A stretch of 64,000 nucleotides of DNA from Ailurus styani (Eukaryota; Chordata; Mammalia; Carnivora; Ailuridae): assembly GCA_002007465.1 (NCBI GenBank), contig LNAC01001239.1, forward strand, positions 147,709 through 211,708. The letters are read 5' to 3'. Shown piece after piece: positions 37,870 to 48,558 of this stretch (its first letter is position 1; every line of letters begins with the position of its first letter). The position numbers and the translations under genes are program-made. The notes beneath the pieces are model-generated. The model saw only the letters and a program-made list of their open reading frames with translations, was not told where the DNA came from and did not search any database.

Positions 37870-38240
37870 AAAATCATGGTGTTTATTTTTTATTTATTTA
37901 TTTTTTAGTTTTTGTTTTATTTTTCCAGTGATCCAAGTTTCATTGTTTGTGCACCACACCCAGTGCTCCATGCATTGCATGCCCTCCTTAATACCCACCA
38001 CCAGGCTCACCTATCTCCCCTCTCCCCTCCCTTCCGTAACCCTCACCTTATTTCTCAGAGTCCACAGTCTCTCAAGGTTCATCTCCCTTCCAACTTACCC
38101 CAATTCACTTTTCATTCCCTTCCTCTCGAATCCTCCATTTTATTCTTTATGTTCCACAAATAAGTGAAACCATATGATAATTGAGTTTCTCTGCTTGACT
38201 TATTTCACTCAGCATAATCTTCTCCAGGCCTGTCCATGAG
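37870..38240 (-). mobile_element. LINE-1 3' end, antisense
   Basis: Antisense carnivore L1 3' region: 'CACACCCAGTGCTCCATGC', 'AATACCCACCACCAGGCTCA' and 'ACTTATTTCACTCAGCATAA'. Confidence 0.85.
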
Positions 38241-38465
38241 ATCTTAACACACCACTCACAGCAATAGACTGAACATCTAAACCGAAAATCAACAAAGAAC
38301 CAAGAGCTTTGAATGACACATTGCATCAGATGGACCTCATAGATATATACAGAACATTCCACCCTAAAACAACAGAATACGCATTCTTCTCGAGCACACG
38401 TGGAACTCTCTCCAGAAGAGACCACATACTCGGGCACAAATCGGGGCTCCACTAATACCAAAACA
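38241..38465 (+). mobile_element. LINE-1 ORF2 fragment, endonuclease region
   Basis: Sense fragment whose frames include 'MDLIDIYRTFHP'-like residues, typical of the L1 endonuclease C-terminal part, with frame shifts. It abuts the antisense L1 3' end on its left, so two L1 pieces meet head to head (inversion or independent insertions). Confidence 0.75.
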
Positions 38466-38482
38466 TTGAGATAATTTCATTT

Positions 38483-38698
38483 TTTAAAAGATTTTATTTA
38501 TTTGTTTGTTGATTGATTGATTGATTGATTGATTTATAGCAGGGGTGATGGATACAGGGAGACAGAGAAATTATCCCAGTAAGACTCTACACAGAGCATG
38601 GAGCCAGAACTGAGGCTTGTTCCCACGACCCTGAGATCATGCCATTAGCCAAAATCAAGAGTTAGAGGCTTACCTGAGTGTGCCACCCAGGTGCCCCT
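38483..38698 (-). mobile_element. Carnivore SINE, antisense, with (TTGA)n
   Basis: Antisense tail with TTTATTTATTTG, then a GATTGATTGATTGATT expansion at about 38510-38535, and head 'GTGCCACCCAGGTGCCCC'. Confidence 0.9.
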
Positions 38699-39364
38699 TG
38701 GTATTTCTAAGAATAATATGTTTAGCTTTCTCTCTGAAAGAGGCACTGAGTAATGAGCAATGCGGAGAGAAACCACGGTACCCATAGACACCAAGGTCAG
38801 ATTGCCCCAAATGGACCACAGTGGCATAGGAATTACTTTGAATGGAGACTATTTGAAAAGCAACTGGTGTGAGGACACTCAAACTCTCCTCTGTCTTCCT
38901 GAGCGCAGTGTCAACAGTTCATCAATCTCCCATATGAAAAAGGCACCCCCTGTACTATGAAGTAAAAAGACAACCTTCTCACCAGGGACTTTAAAGCAGA
39001 GGTTCTAAATTCTGCTTAGATGTCCCTCCAAATTAAACCTCCCAAAGAACCCTCAGAAATGTATTGTCTCCTTGTCTAAAATGTCTAAGAATTGTCTGCC
39101 TTAATAATTTGCATTTCTTGAAAGGTTTAAATTTCAATATCATTTCTTCATGGGTATTCAGTGTCTCAAGTAAACTTAATTCTTAGTTTAGCTGGAAGAC
39201 CTTGAAAAGTACGGAAGGAACTTTTCCTTTCTTGCATACCTTTTCGCAGAGAAATTAAATTGGATTATTGATAATCTACAAGGTCCACATATACAATGTG
39301 GGGTGAGGGGGAAGAAGGGAATGAGTGTTCCCTGCAGTGACTCATTTAACTTAAGGGGACTGGA
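38699..39364. other. Unassigned DNA
   Basis: No gene or recognised element seen. Confidence 0.4.
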
Positions 39365-39680
39365 GTGGAAAGAAAGAAAGGAAATAAAAAAGAAAAAGGA
39401 AGGAAGGAAGAAAGAGAGAGAGAGAGAAAAGAAGGAAGTAAGAGAATGAAAAAAGGAAGGAAGGAAGGAAAGATGGAAGGAAGAATAAAAGGAAGGAAAG
39501 AAGGAAGGAAAAGAAAAAGAAAGTAGGAAAGAAAGGGTGGAGGGAGGGAGAAAGAAAAAGAATGAAAGAGAAAGGAAGAAAGAAAGAATGGAACTACTGA
39601 GGGAAGAAGGAAGGAAGAAAGGGAAGAAGGACACAAAGAGAAAAAGGAAGGAGGAAGGGAGGGAGGGAAGAGGGAAGGCT
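39365..39680 (+). repeat. Purine-strand microsatellite (GAAA/GGAA)n, about 315 bp
   Basis: Almost pure A/G on the plus strand, with irregular GGAA, GAAA and GGGA units. Frames across it (Arg/Lys/Glu on plus, Ser/Phe/Leu on minus) are artefacts of composition. Confidence 0.95.
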
Positions 39681-40226
39681 AGGGAACGGACACTACAGAG
39701 GAATTGCGGTATCATTTTTCCTTTCTCTAATTGTATAAATCGAATTTTATACCAATGTTTAAAATTAATTGGCTGTTAGCTTGAAGTGGTTAAAGATTGT
39801 TCGAGAGTTGTAAGGGTTTTTCTGTAAAAAGTGTTTCAAACTCTGCTGAAATGTCGCTGAAAAGCATGGTGCTGGTACCAGTTCAACAATCTGTGGTGGC
39901 TCATCCTTGCCTACTTTTACTCGCCCTCTAAAGCAGATTAGCATAGAAGGTGGTATGGAAAAGCCTCCCTGTGTGTTCAGTTCTTTGTTTCTTCTCCTTC
40001 CCTTTCCCCCTGGGCTCCCCCTCCCCCCTTCACTTGCTCAACCTCTTTTGTTCAGGATGTGTCACTTGAAGCTAATTTGTACTACTGGATATCTGACTGG
40101 AGCCACAGATACAGAATCTGTATTGTTCTTACTGAAACACAGCATGGAATTAACATTAACCTTAAATAAAACAAACCTAAATTAAAAATGCCAAGAAAAA
40201 ACAAAGACATGAAGAAGAAATACTTC
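39681..40226. other. Unassigned DNA
   Basis: Ends in an A-rich stretch before the next SINE. Possible ancient element residue, not identified. Confidence 0.4.
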
Positions 40227-40421
40227 AGGGCACCTGGGTGGCTCACTGGGTTAAAGCCTCTGCCTTCGGCTCAGGTCATGATCTCAGGGTCCTGAGATCC
40301 AGGCCCACATCAGGCTCCCTGGAGTCTGCATCCCCCCTCTCTCTGCCTGCCTCTCTGCCTGCCTCTCTGCCTATTTGTAATCTCTCTCTGTCAAATAAAT
40401 AAATAAAATTTAAAAAAAAGA
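40227..40421 (+). mobile_element. Young carnivore SINE (mustelid-like subfamily)
   Basis: GGGCACCTGGGTGGCTCACT head, a duplicated CTGCCTGCCTCTCTGCCTGC tract and AAATAAATAAATAAAATT tail. Confidence 0.95.
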
Positions 40422-40741
40422 AATACATCACAGAAGAAGATATCTAAATGGCCAAAAAGCATGTGAAAAGATGTTCCACTTGAAACCATTTAACACAGGT
40501 GAACAAGAATCCAAATGGCTGCAGTGATGTCTCCACAAGGCATAATTTTAAACCAGATAACCTCCTTCTTCCCTTCTGCAAATTTCCACTCCTCCCTTCA
40601 TAGTGTTTTGTTTCAGGAACTTGGTACCACCCTAAAGACATGATGGAGGAAGCTGGAAACAGGCACACAATTTCTGTGGAAGCTGGCTAGATCCTGTGTT
40701 TCCGTATAACCGCCCTCAGCACCCCTTCCTCCAGGGGAGGG

Positions 40742-40847
40742 GACTTACAGTTTTTGAGGGGCTTAGCCTGCCGCAGCCTCCTTCGCCCCCCAAAGCTACT
40801 GGTCCTCATTACTCCAGACTCTGTCTTCATCTTATATTTTGGCTCTG
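40742..40847 (-). other. Candidate exon, unidentified
   Basis: On the minus strand an acceptor-like CTCTGTGCTTCAG precedes an open stretch containing 'SGVMRTSSFGGRRRLRQA', and a strong donor GTAAGTC follows KPLKN. I do not recognise the protein. Composition is codon-like rather than repeat-like, but a chance frame cannot be excluded. Confidence 0.25.
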
Positions 40848-41029
40848 AAGCACAGAGGTCAGTTTTGACAGCACGCTCAGGCATCAGGAAGAAATATTAA
40901 TATGACGGTGTGTTACCGTTACACATCCACCCCTGTGGCTGAAATTACGAAGACTGAAAACGTACATAGTGAGGATGTAAACTAACTAGATGTTTCTTTC
41001 ACTTTTAGGAATGAAAGATGTTCTAACAA

Positions 41030-41400
41030 CTGAGAAATGCTGAAACACTGGTAAACATTTCCCAGTCATGTGAACAGCCATTCCTCTCCGAGGTGTTTAC
41101 ACACTATGTCCACACAACAGACAGCACATGAATATTCGTCATAACTTTATTCACAATGGCTGAACCCTGGAAACTACAGAGATGTCCATCAATAGGTGAA
41201 TGTATGGACAGACTATGTCCATAGAGAGGAACGCATACAGAGCAATGAAAATGAAATGTACGTCTATGAAAATGCACTTCTTCCAGTTTAATGTAGAGAC
41301 AAAAACTTTTGGAGACATGTGCCTCATGCACCTGACAGTCCACCTTGAAGGCTGTCAGAGCCTGATTTCTAATTTGATGTTGCTTTGAAAGGAGGTAAAA
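41030..41400 (+). mobile_element. LINE-1 3' region fragment
   Basis: Sense L1-type text 'ATGTCCATCAATAGGTGAAT' near 41181, preceded by a short L1-like piece around 40445 ('ATGGCCAAAAAGCATGTG'). Confidence 0.7.
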
Positions 41401-41569
41401 TTTACCGTTTTTGCTCATTGATAGGACCAGGTTTCTCCCAAGTTTCCTGCCTCACAAAAATAAATCCTCTTTGTCATGTTGCAATTAATTCAAAAGTCAA
41501 CAGAGATGTTCAAGTAAGAAAGTTTTATAAATAATCCAGCCACCTAATAAGGAACCAGAAATTTCCAAG

Positions 41570-42415
41570 AAAATCAAAAGACAACTGACAGAATGAGAGA
41601 AAATATTTGCAAATGTCTTACCAGATAAAGAGCTATTATCCAAAATCCATAAAGAACTTACCAAGTTCAACACCCAGAGAACAAATAATCCAATCAAGAA
41701 ATGGGCAGAAGACATGAACAGACATTTCTGCAAAGAAGACATCCAAATGGCCAAGACACACGAAAAAATGCTCCACATCACTTGGCATCAGGAAAATACA
41801 AATCTGAACCACAGTGAGATACCACCTCACACCAGTCAGAATGGCTAAAATTAGTAAGTCAGGAAATGACATGTGTTGGGGAGGATGTGGAGAAAGGGAA
41901 CCCTCTTACACTGTTAGTGGGAATGCAAGCTGGTGCTGCCACTCTGGAAAACAGTATGGAAAAAAAGTTGGAAATAGAGCTACCCTGTGACCCAGCAGTT
42001 GCTCCCATTAAAAATGGAATCTTACCATTTGCAACAATGTAGGTGCTAATTGAGATAAGTCAGTCAGAGGAAGACCATTATCCTATGATCTCACTGATAT
42101 GTGGACTTTAAGAAACAACACAGAGGATCATAGGAGAAGAGCGAAAAAATAATTTGAAGCCAGAGATGGAGACACACCTTAAGAGACTCTTCATCATATG
42201 AAAAGACCTGAGGGTTGCTGGAGGGAAGTAGGTGGGGGGATGTGCTAGCAGGGTGATGGACATCAGGGAGGGTATGTGTTGTAACGAGCACTGGGTATTA
42301 GATAAGACTGATGAATCACAGACCTGTACCCCTGAATCAAATTATACCTTATATGTTAATTAATTCAATTTCAATTTTAAAAAAGTATTAAAAAATTAAA
42401 TTTTAATAAAAGAGA
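41570..42415 (+). mobile_element. LINE-1, 5'-truncated, ORF2 end plus 3' UTR
   Basis: Contains 'ATAAAGAGCTATTATCCAAA', 'AATGGGCAGAAGACATGAAC', 'GAGATACCACCTCACACC' and the 3'-UTR signature 'TGGACATCAGGGAGGGTATG' followed by 'GTACCCCTGAATCAAATTAT' and an A-rich tail. Confidence 0.92.
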
Positions 42416-42994
42416 ACTTTTCCGTACTCAAAGAAAAAAAATTGCCAGAAAGTTCAGGACAGTTGAGCCCAATAGATCATAGTCACTGAGACTTCAGACA
42501 CCCCAGCTTAAGGGAAATTATCACTTCTTGTCATTTGATGTCATGCCAACCTCAGTCATGTGGGGAAGAAGCTACCAATTCCAAAGGACAGATGGGTCGT
42601 TCTTGCCTCCAGACTGTTTCTGAGGCCCTGACACACATAACCGTTTCATGCAGCCTTTGGAGGAGCCCAGCCATCACTAGAAATGGTTTAGCAGAATGAG
42701 GGGGGGCTCTGGAGGTAAAGCCAGGTCACATAGAGGTGGATTAAATGGGATAAATGAGCGATAAAGACAGAATATGTTTCTCCTACTATTTCCTAACAGA
42801 AAGCTGTAACTTACTTGCAATTACACTGTCTTTAATTTGACCAAGAAAATTATTTTAATATTTTCCTCAGGTTTCCTACTCTTTGTTTATGGACAATAAT
42901 ATGACCTCACATGATGATGGTGAAATAAAATGCCATAATATATGTACAGTGCTTAGCAAAATGGTCCGCACAATATCACTCCATGAGCTATGAC
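42416..42994. other. Unassigned DNA near the 3' end of the NBPF-like locus
   Basis: I looked here and up to 43.4 kb for a further large Olduvai exon, expected about 0.8 kb or more beyond the small exon at 44.2 kb, and did not find one. Confidence 0.4.
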
Positions 42995-43193
42995 TTTTCT
43001 TTCTGAGACACAGGGAGAGCGAGCATACAGGTGCGAGTGGGGAGAGGAGAGTCAAGGGGCAGAGGGAGAGAGAGAATCTCAAGAAGGCCGCATGGCCAGT
43101 GCAGAGCCCCACAGGGTCTCATGACCCTGAGATCCTGACCTGAGCCAATTTCAAGAGTCGGATGCTCAACTGACGGAGCCACACAGGTGGCCC
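42995..43193 (-). mobile_element. Carnivore SINE, antisense
   Basis: (GA)-rich centre, 'CTCATGACCCTGAGATCCTG' and antisense head 'GACGGAGCCACACAGGTGG'. Confidence 0.88.
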
Positions 43194-43409
43194 TGGAATG
43201 GGCACTTGTATTAGCGCAGCAAAACTATCATCCCTGTGTGATTTCAAGTAAGCCATGTAACTTTTGTGAACCTTCATTTTCATCAGTTTTAAGGTGAAGG
43301 GAGTTGACTGATTTTCCTTGCAGAGAAAGTCAGGTCCCACAAACACCAGAAAATAGACTTCTTTAAAGCTTTTTCTTTCTTTGCCTCCAGACAATCATCT
43401 AGTAAGAAG

Positions 43410-43690
43410 TTTCTATGGCCAAGATCGAAAAGGTCGCTGCCTATGTTCTCCTCGGGGATTTTGATGGCTTCCTATCTAACGTTTAAGTCTTTCATCATTT
43501 TGAAATGATTTTTGTATATTGTGTAATAAAGTGGTCCACTGTCTTTTTCATGTAGCTGTCCAGTTTCCCCAACACCATCTGTTGAAGAGACTCTTTTTTC
43601 CATTGGATAGTCTTTCCTGCTTTGCCAAAGCCTACCTGACCATATAGTTGTGGATCTGTTTCTACAATGTTTGCTATAATGCATCCTCAG
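43410..43690 (-). mobile_element. LINE-1 ORF2 fragment, antisense
   Basis: The reverse complement matches the L1 segment at about 35980-36060 ('AGATGGTGTTGGGGAAACTG'). It interrupts the intron downstream of the 44.2-kb Olduvai exon. Confidence 0.85.
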
Positions 43691-43992
43691 TGTGGTAACA
43701 CTGACGCGGGAGAGACAACTATGCCTCTCACTCTGGATTTATCAGAAGAAGAGAAAGGTGAATGAAGACAATCCCTCTGACTAATCAATTCACCAACTTC
43801 AACTGACGGGAGGTTATTAAAAGGGAGGGGTACATTAAAGGTCTTAGTCATGTAACACAGCGAAGACAGAAATCATGGTTAAAAAAGATACTTTATGATT
43901 GGAGAATGGATGAAATAGATATGTTCGTCAGTTTCTATTTTTTCCTTGAAATGCAGTCCTTCCGTTTAACCTCTGAAATAACAACCCAGGAT

Positions 43993-44195
43993 TCTTTTTT
44001 TTTTAATTAACATGTAATGTATTATTTGTTTCAGCGGTACAGGTCTGTGAATATCAGTCCTACACAATTCACAGCACTCACCATTGCACATACCCTCCCC
44101 CATGTCCATTACTCAGCCACCCTATCCCTCCCCCTGGCCCAGCAACCCTCAGTCTGTTTCCTGAGACAAAGAGACTCTTAGGACAACCCATGATT
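43993..44195 (-). mobile_element. LINE-1 3' end, antisense, 13 bp from an NBPF-like exon
   Basis: Antisense L1 3'-UTR text ('TTAACATGTAATGTATTATT', 'CATGTCCATTACTCAGCC'). It lies immediately downstream of the last recognisable small exon on the minus strand. Confidence 0.85.
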
Positions 44196-44207
44196 CTGCG
44201 GAGATGC

Positions 44208-44259
44208 CTGGGGAATACCTGGTCTTGGTCTTCTTCGTCCTCACGATGGAATTGATTTT
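44208..44259 (-). pseudogene. NBPF-like small Olduvai exon d4 (52 bp), GC donor
   Basis: The acceptor TTTACAG is at 44261-44260. The exon is exactly 52 bp and reads 'ENQFHREDEEDQDQVFPR', the closest of all copies to human EIEKYQEVEEDQDPSCPR. After the terminal CAG the donor is GC (GCATCT) instead of GT. A GC donor can work in some introns, but LINE-1 begins about a dozen bases further on. Confidence 0.85.
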
Positions 44260-45251
44260 CTGTAAATATAGGGCCAGTCATTAAGTAGATCCTTCTTGCT
44301 ACATTAATAATCCAGTGTCTAATGCTGCCCAGGCACTCAGATATGCTCCATATGAGAACAGGTTTAGTGAGAAGAATATGTGAGGGTGCATCCGATTTTG
44401 CCTTGTGGGTAACTGGCCTGATTTCCTGGCCGGACCCATTGAGTAGGATATTCTCATCACAGTGTCCCCTGTCTTAAGTGTGTGGATACACTTTCACTTC
44501 TCTTTTTCTCACAGATTCTGGAGAGCCAGCCTCCCTGCATTCTAAATGGATTAGTGCAGTATTCAAACTTCTCTCATCAGATAGCCTATTTGCTGAAGGC
44601 TTAGTGGAATTTTACACCAAGACTGAATAGAGGGAATGCAACTACAAACCCTCAACGTAAAGTGAGCATTTGGTGCTACACAGAATGTTGGCCCAATTCG
44701 TGTGGGGCAGGGGAAATGCCAAGGCACAGCTCTGCTTCTGGAAACACACAAACAAGCTATCAGTGGAAGCACTTATGGTGGGTTTTCAGACAACTGTTCA
44801 GGAAGATAAATTAACCTGTAGGAGTTAGAGAATGGGGCTAAGAACAACAAAACCAGCTAACCCTGGACAAAAAGGCCAATTAACTGAGGCAGACATAGTT
44901 TCATAAAGGACCTGGCTCAGAGATGAAATGTACAACTTATTAAGGGTGAGGAGAGACATTTCATCCAAATGAGGTCTGGCAGACACCTTCTCTAGTCATG
45001 TTGCTGAGGTCGGTTGATTTGGTGGTGTCCGACTTGGGCCCAGTGACAGAGAGGCCAGGGTCATAGGCCCAGCCCTGGGAGTAGGAAGAGAGCAAAGCTC
45101 ACTGACCCACCTGATGTCTGGGCTCAAAAATCTATCCTAGAGCCCAATTCAGATCAGTATGTCACTACAGGACCTGCCCACAAGGATGACCTCTCTGGGC
45201 ACAGCTGAGGTCTGGGGTAAAAGGAACAGGAGATCTATGCGTGTGTCCTAC
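44260..45251 (-). other. Intron between Olduvai-like exons c3 and d4
   Basis: Parts resemble the equivalent introns beside the other large exons (for example 45100-45240 compared with 48200-48345), as expected for tandem unit duplication. Confidence 0.6.
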
Positions 45252-45443
45252 TGGAGCTTTAACACCGTGACAGTGGAGTACCCACTGGCCACTTCCAGGT
45301 CCTCAGGTGAGATGATGGCGTCACTCTTGTAAGGCCAGTAGGAGCCAGACAGGTCGGGAAGAACTGAGAACCTCAAGTAGTGTTCATCAGGAGAGTCCCA
45401 TGAGATTTCCCACTCTACCCCCTCTAGCAGGTGTCTGCTGAGC
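45252..45443 (-). pseudogene. NBPF-like large Olduvai exon c3
   Basis: The acceptor CCTCCCAGCAG (AG at 45445-45444) joins the preceding 52-bp exon in phase (AG|G). The exon reads 'LSRHLLEGVEWEISWDSP', then 'VLPDLSGSYWPYKS'. It aligns with human Olduvai 'LSRELLEVVEPEVLQDSL' and LPDLGQPYRS. It stays open to a TAG just past the likely donor (GTAGGAC at 45251). Olduvai function is unknown; copy number is best studied in primate brain evolution. The exact 3' border is uncertain because other GT sites lie at 45265 and 45271. Confidence 0.85.
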
Positions 45444-46233
45444 CTGCTGGGAGGGGACAACTGAACAATAACCTCAGAGGTGTCGGAATGCTGTGTCCTG
45501 TCTGACTTTGAAGGAAGGCAGAAAGGTGTGGTCAAGAAAGCAAAGATTTGGACCCATGAAAGAGAGAAACAACCCTTCTTGTTTTTGTGGGATAAGGTAT
45601 GTTTGTCACAGGGGTAGGAGATAGAAAGGACAAGTAGGTGCTCAGTACACAGGCCACAAACCAAATAGCAAGCTTTTGAAGAAAGAGACTGAATTATCTC
45701 TATGCCGTCCAGTCAGGGCTCACTAAGTGCAGAGGCCCAGAATAGTGGCTTTCCCCCTTCCATTCAGGAGGCATTGAGTTCCGCATGTAGTGGCTGAGCG
45801 CTGGCATCTTTGGAAGCAGGTGACTGTCCCAGGGATCACATGCCGTGAAATCCATTTTCTCTCAATACTGTAGCATGACAGAATATGTTTGTCTGCTTGC
45901 TCTGATATTTTCATGCTGTGAACAACATCAGCATGCTAAATCCAACAGGGAGAGTGTAGACGCGCATGTCTCTCGAAAGCTCACAGAGGACAATGAGCGA
46001 GCACAGCTATCCCTGTGATGTACTAGTTCACCTGGGTCAGCTGACTGTGGGTTAATCGGCTACATAAGGACTTAAGAAGTGGGATGGAATTCAAGTACCA
46101 CAGTGAATACAGAATACATCATGATGATGGATAATCTGTCATTGTCCAAATCAATAAGAAAGCTGTCTTCAGCACTTTCTGCTTTTCCCTGGGTGCCCCA
46201 TTTGAATTCACAGCCCCAGGTATTCAGAATTAC

Positions 46234-46285
46234 CTGGGGGCAACTGACTGCTGTCCTTTCAGGCCATCCTGATCCATTTGGTGTT
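46234..46285 (-). pseudogene. NBPF-like small Olduvai exon d3 (52 bp)
   Basis: The acceptor TTTATTTGCAG (AG at 46287-46286) and donor GTAATTC (from 46233) frame a 52-bp exon reading 'QMDQDGLKGQQSVAPR' after E-H. It is open and in the family phase. It differs by a few bases from its inverted duplicate at 34865-34916. With c3 it forms one complete Olduvai exon pair. Confidence 0.88.
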
Positions 46286-46966
46286 CTGCAAATAAACCAG
46301 GGGAAACAGTTACATTAAGCATTTCCCCTTCATAAATGCCCACTCATATGTCCCATGTAGCACAGGACAGAAATATCAGCAGACGAATTACAGACAATTG
46401 TGAGACCAGTCATCCCAGAGAGCTTAGGTAGGGCCCTGTGAGCAATCACTGGGATTGCTCTTTTGAGCCATGAAGCAAATATCCCTGCTATGACAGGCCA
46501 TCATCACAGCATCCTGCCTTGCGTCTATGCAAACAACAAATGATTCTTTTCCCCTGAGAGTGTGGGGAGTTACCCTGCTACTTCTTAGAGTGTTGTGGCA
46601 ATATTCAGGCTTTTCCCATCTAAAATGCTGTTGGTTAATGGTTTAGAGGAATCAGCCTTTGAGATTAAACCAGTGAATGGACTCTACACAGCATCAAGTC
46701 AGAATAATTTTCAAAGCTACAAGGAAACTAGGGCTTTCTATGGGATAAGAAAGTTTCAGGATCCTTCACTGCTCCAGAGAAACATACAGTGTACGAGAGC
46801 GGGGATCCAGTTCTGATTCTCTGCTACTTGAGACGAGATGAGACAAATCAAGACATCAATTAAGTGAAGAGAGTGACCCAGGTGGTAGTGGCTTCTCCAG
46901 AGATACAGAAAAGATTGCCAAGAGCCATGGCAGACATTGAGATTGAGGGACATGGCTTAAGAATGG
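46286..46966 (-). other. Intron upstream of exon d3 (NBPF-like locus)
   Basis: Matches arm A closely on the opposite strand. No exon seen. Confidence 0.6.
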
Positions 46967-47824
46967 CTCAGGTCATGATCCCAGGGTACTGGGATCGAGT
47001 CCCCTATTGGGCTCCCTGCAATACAGGGAGCCTGCTTCTCCCTCTGCCAGCATTTCCCGCTGCCGTACTCTCTCTCATTCTCTCTGACAAATAAATAAAA
47101 TCTTAAAAAAAGGAAGTCCAGGACAGTGTTCATACTACAGGTTAAAATACCTCAGGGGGTCATAAAATCTATGTAGTAGTTCAAGACCCATTTTTTCAAG
47201 ATTAATAGAATGTAAACAGCACTGTATCAAATGCTGTATTACTAACTACTCTAAAACTCAGTCATTAAGAAAACCTAATCATTAGTGTTTTCTTGGTTCT
47301 GTGAGGCAGAATTCTAACAGAAGCGTTGGAGAGAAACTGTTTGTGCTCCAAGTAATCTGGAGTCTTAGCTGGGATGCTTCAAATGGCTGGTAGTTGGAAT
47401 GGCTTAGGAAACTGGTTAGATTTACTGGGCCAGAAAATTAGCAGAATATCACTTCACCTTATTCTATTGTCAAGATCAGTGACAGAGCAAGCCAAACTTC
47501 AAGAAAAAGCTACACAGACCTCACTTCTATATGAATGGAATTCTAAGAGGATGCCTTAAAAATTAGTGGACATATTAAGTCTGTCAAAGAGATTAACTAT
47601 TATTTCATATAAATTTTGTTTTTGTTGCATATCTATAAGTATGTACTTATGTTTCTTTGGTGAGTAAAGTTCAAAAGTTTTTGAAAGCCACTGCAATTCC
47701 ATTTTTGTGTCAATAATAGTTATTTATATCCTCAATTTTACTTTATTCCAAAAATACACTTTACTATATCTAATTTGTATTCATCTTCCAAACAAGCAAA
47801 TAAAAGTATCGTACATTAAAAAAA
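46967..47824 (+). mobile_element. Retroposed SINE fragment plus 3' flank (processed insertion)
   Basis: The insert starts abruptly inside a SINE (CTCAGGTCATGATCCCAGG; SINE part 46967-47108) and continues about 700 bp into non-SINE sequence. It has AATAAA at 47799-47804 and an A-run at 47818-47824. It is flanked by AGAATGG-type repeats on both sides, and arm A has a single copy of that site with no insert. These features fit LINE-1-mediated retroposition of a transcript that began in or carried a SINE. I do not recognise the source of the 700-bp flank. Confidence 0.75.
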
Positions 47825-48033
47825 AGAATGGAGGGCGCCTGGGTGGCTCAGTGGGTTAAAGCCTCTGCTTTCAGCTCAGGTCATGATCTCAGCGTCCTGG
47901 GATCCAGGCCAGCATCGGGCTCTCTGCTCAGCAGGGAGCCTGCTTCCTCCTCTCCCTGCCTCTCTGCCTACTTGTAATCTCTCTCTCTGTGTCAAATAAA
48001 TAAATAAAATCTTTAAAAAAAAAAAAAGAATGG
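47825..48033 (+). mobile_element. Young carnivore SINE inserted at the same target site
   Basis: A complete SINE (GGGCGCCTGGGTGGCTCAGT, CTGCCTCTCTGCCTACTTGT, AAATAAATAAATAAAATC and A-tail). It is flanked by AAAGAATGGA on the left and AAAGAATGG on the right. Confidence 0.93.
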
Positions 48034-48346
48034 AAATTATATCCCTGTAAGAGACACAGGAGATGAATTCAAAATTAGGAGGTCTGCAAGTGACCTCCTG
48101 TGCCCGGGCTAGAGAAGTATATGAACCTGGCTGGGCTGCCTTGAGAGCAGTGTTGGGCAGTGGCCCAGACATCAAAGTGCCGTGGCTGAGACAGGAGTTG
48201 AGCAAAGCTCACTGATGCATGGAATGTCTTATTTTAAACTCAATCCTAGAGCCTGAATCAAAAGAGTTTGTAAGCATATGATCGACATCTGGGTTTAAGT
48301 CTCTGGGTCTACACAGCACATAAGGAACAAGGAATGTGGACACTAC

Positions 48347-48558
48347 CTGGGAGACCACGAGAGTTTCAGCCCCTTTGCAATGAGAGCATTCAGAGGCTAT
48401 TTGCAGAGCAGAGCCAAATTCCTGATCATCCAATGGGAATTTGCCATCACTATTAACACTGGTTGCATTCATGGCCTTCTTCCAGAAGTGAAGGAGTCAA
48501 AACACATTCATCCACTGTGTGCTGTAGGACTTCCTTCTTTTCAACTTCCTGATTCTCC
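48347..48558 (-). pseudogene. NBPF-like large exon c2, frame-shifted
   Basis: The acceptor CCCAGCAG (AG at 48560-48559) and donor CAG|GTAGTG (48346-48345) delimit it. It begins 'ENQEVEKKEVLQHTVDECVL', matching human NBPF [20 protein letters not shown]. After 'GHECNQC' one extra base near 48455 creates TAA and TAG. In the shifted frame 'NSDGKFPLDDQEFGSAL' continues the alignment. It is a sister of exon c1 at 50.4 kb, which lacks the extra base. Confidence 0.85.

Larger units (their letters stand above)
46155..48330 (+). repeat. Inverted-duplication arm B, segment 2 (partner 33887-35035)
   Basis: This holds the d3 exon and flanking introns. Compared with arm A it is longer by the insertion at 46967-48033. 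Sequence on both sides of that insertion matches arm A continuously. Confidence 0.9.

Noticed and set aside
39188..39779. Ser/Phe/Leu-rich and Lys/Arg/Glu-rich frames
   Set aside because: Both are translations of the purine-rich microsatellite.
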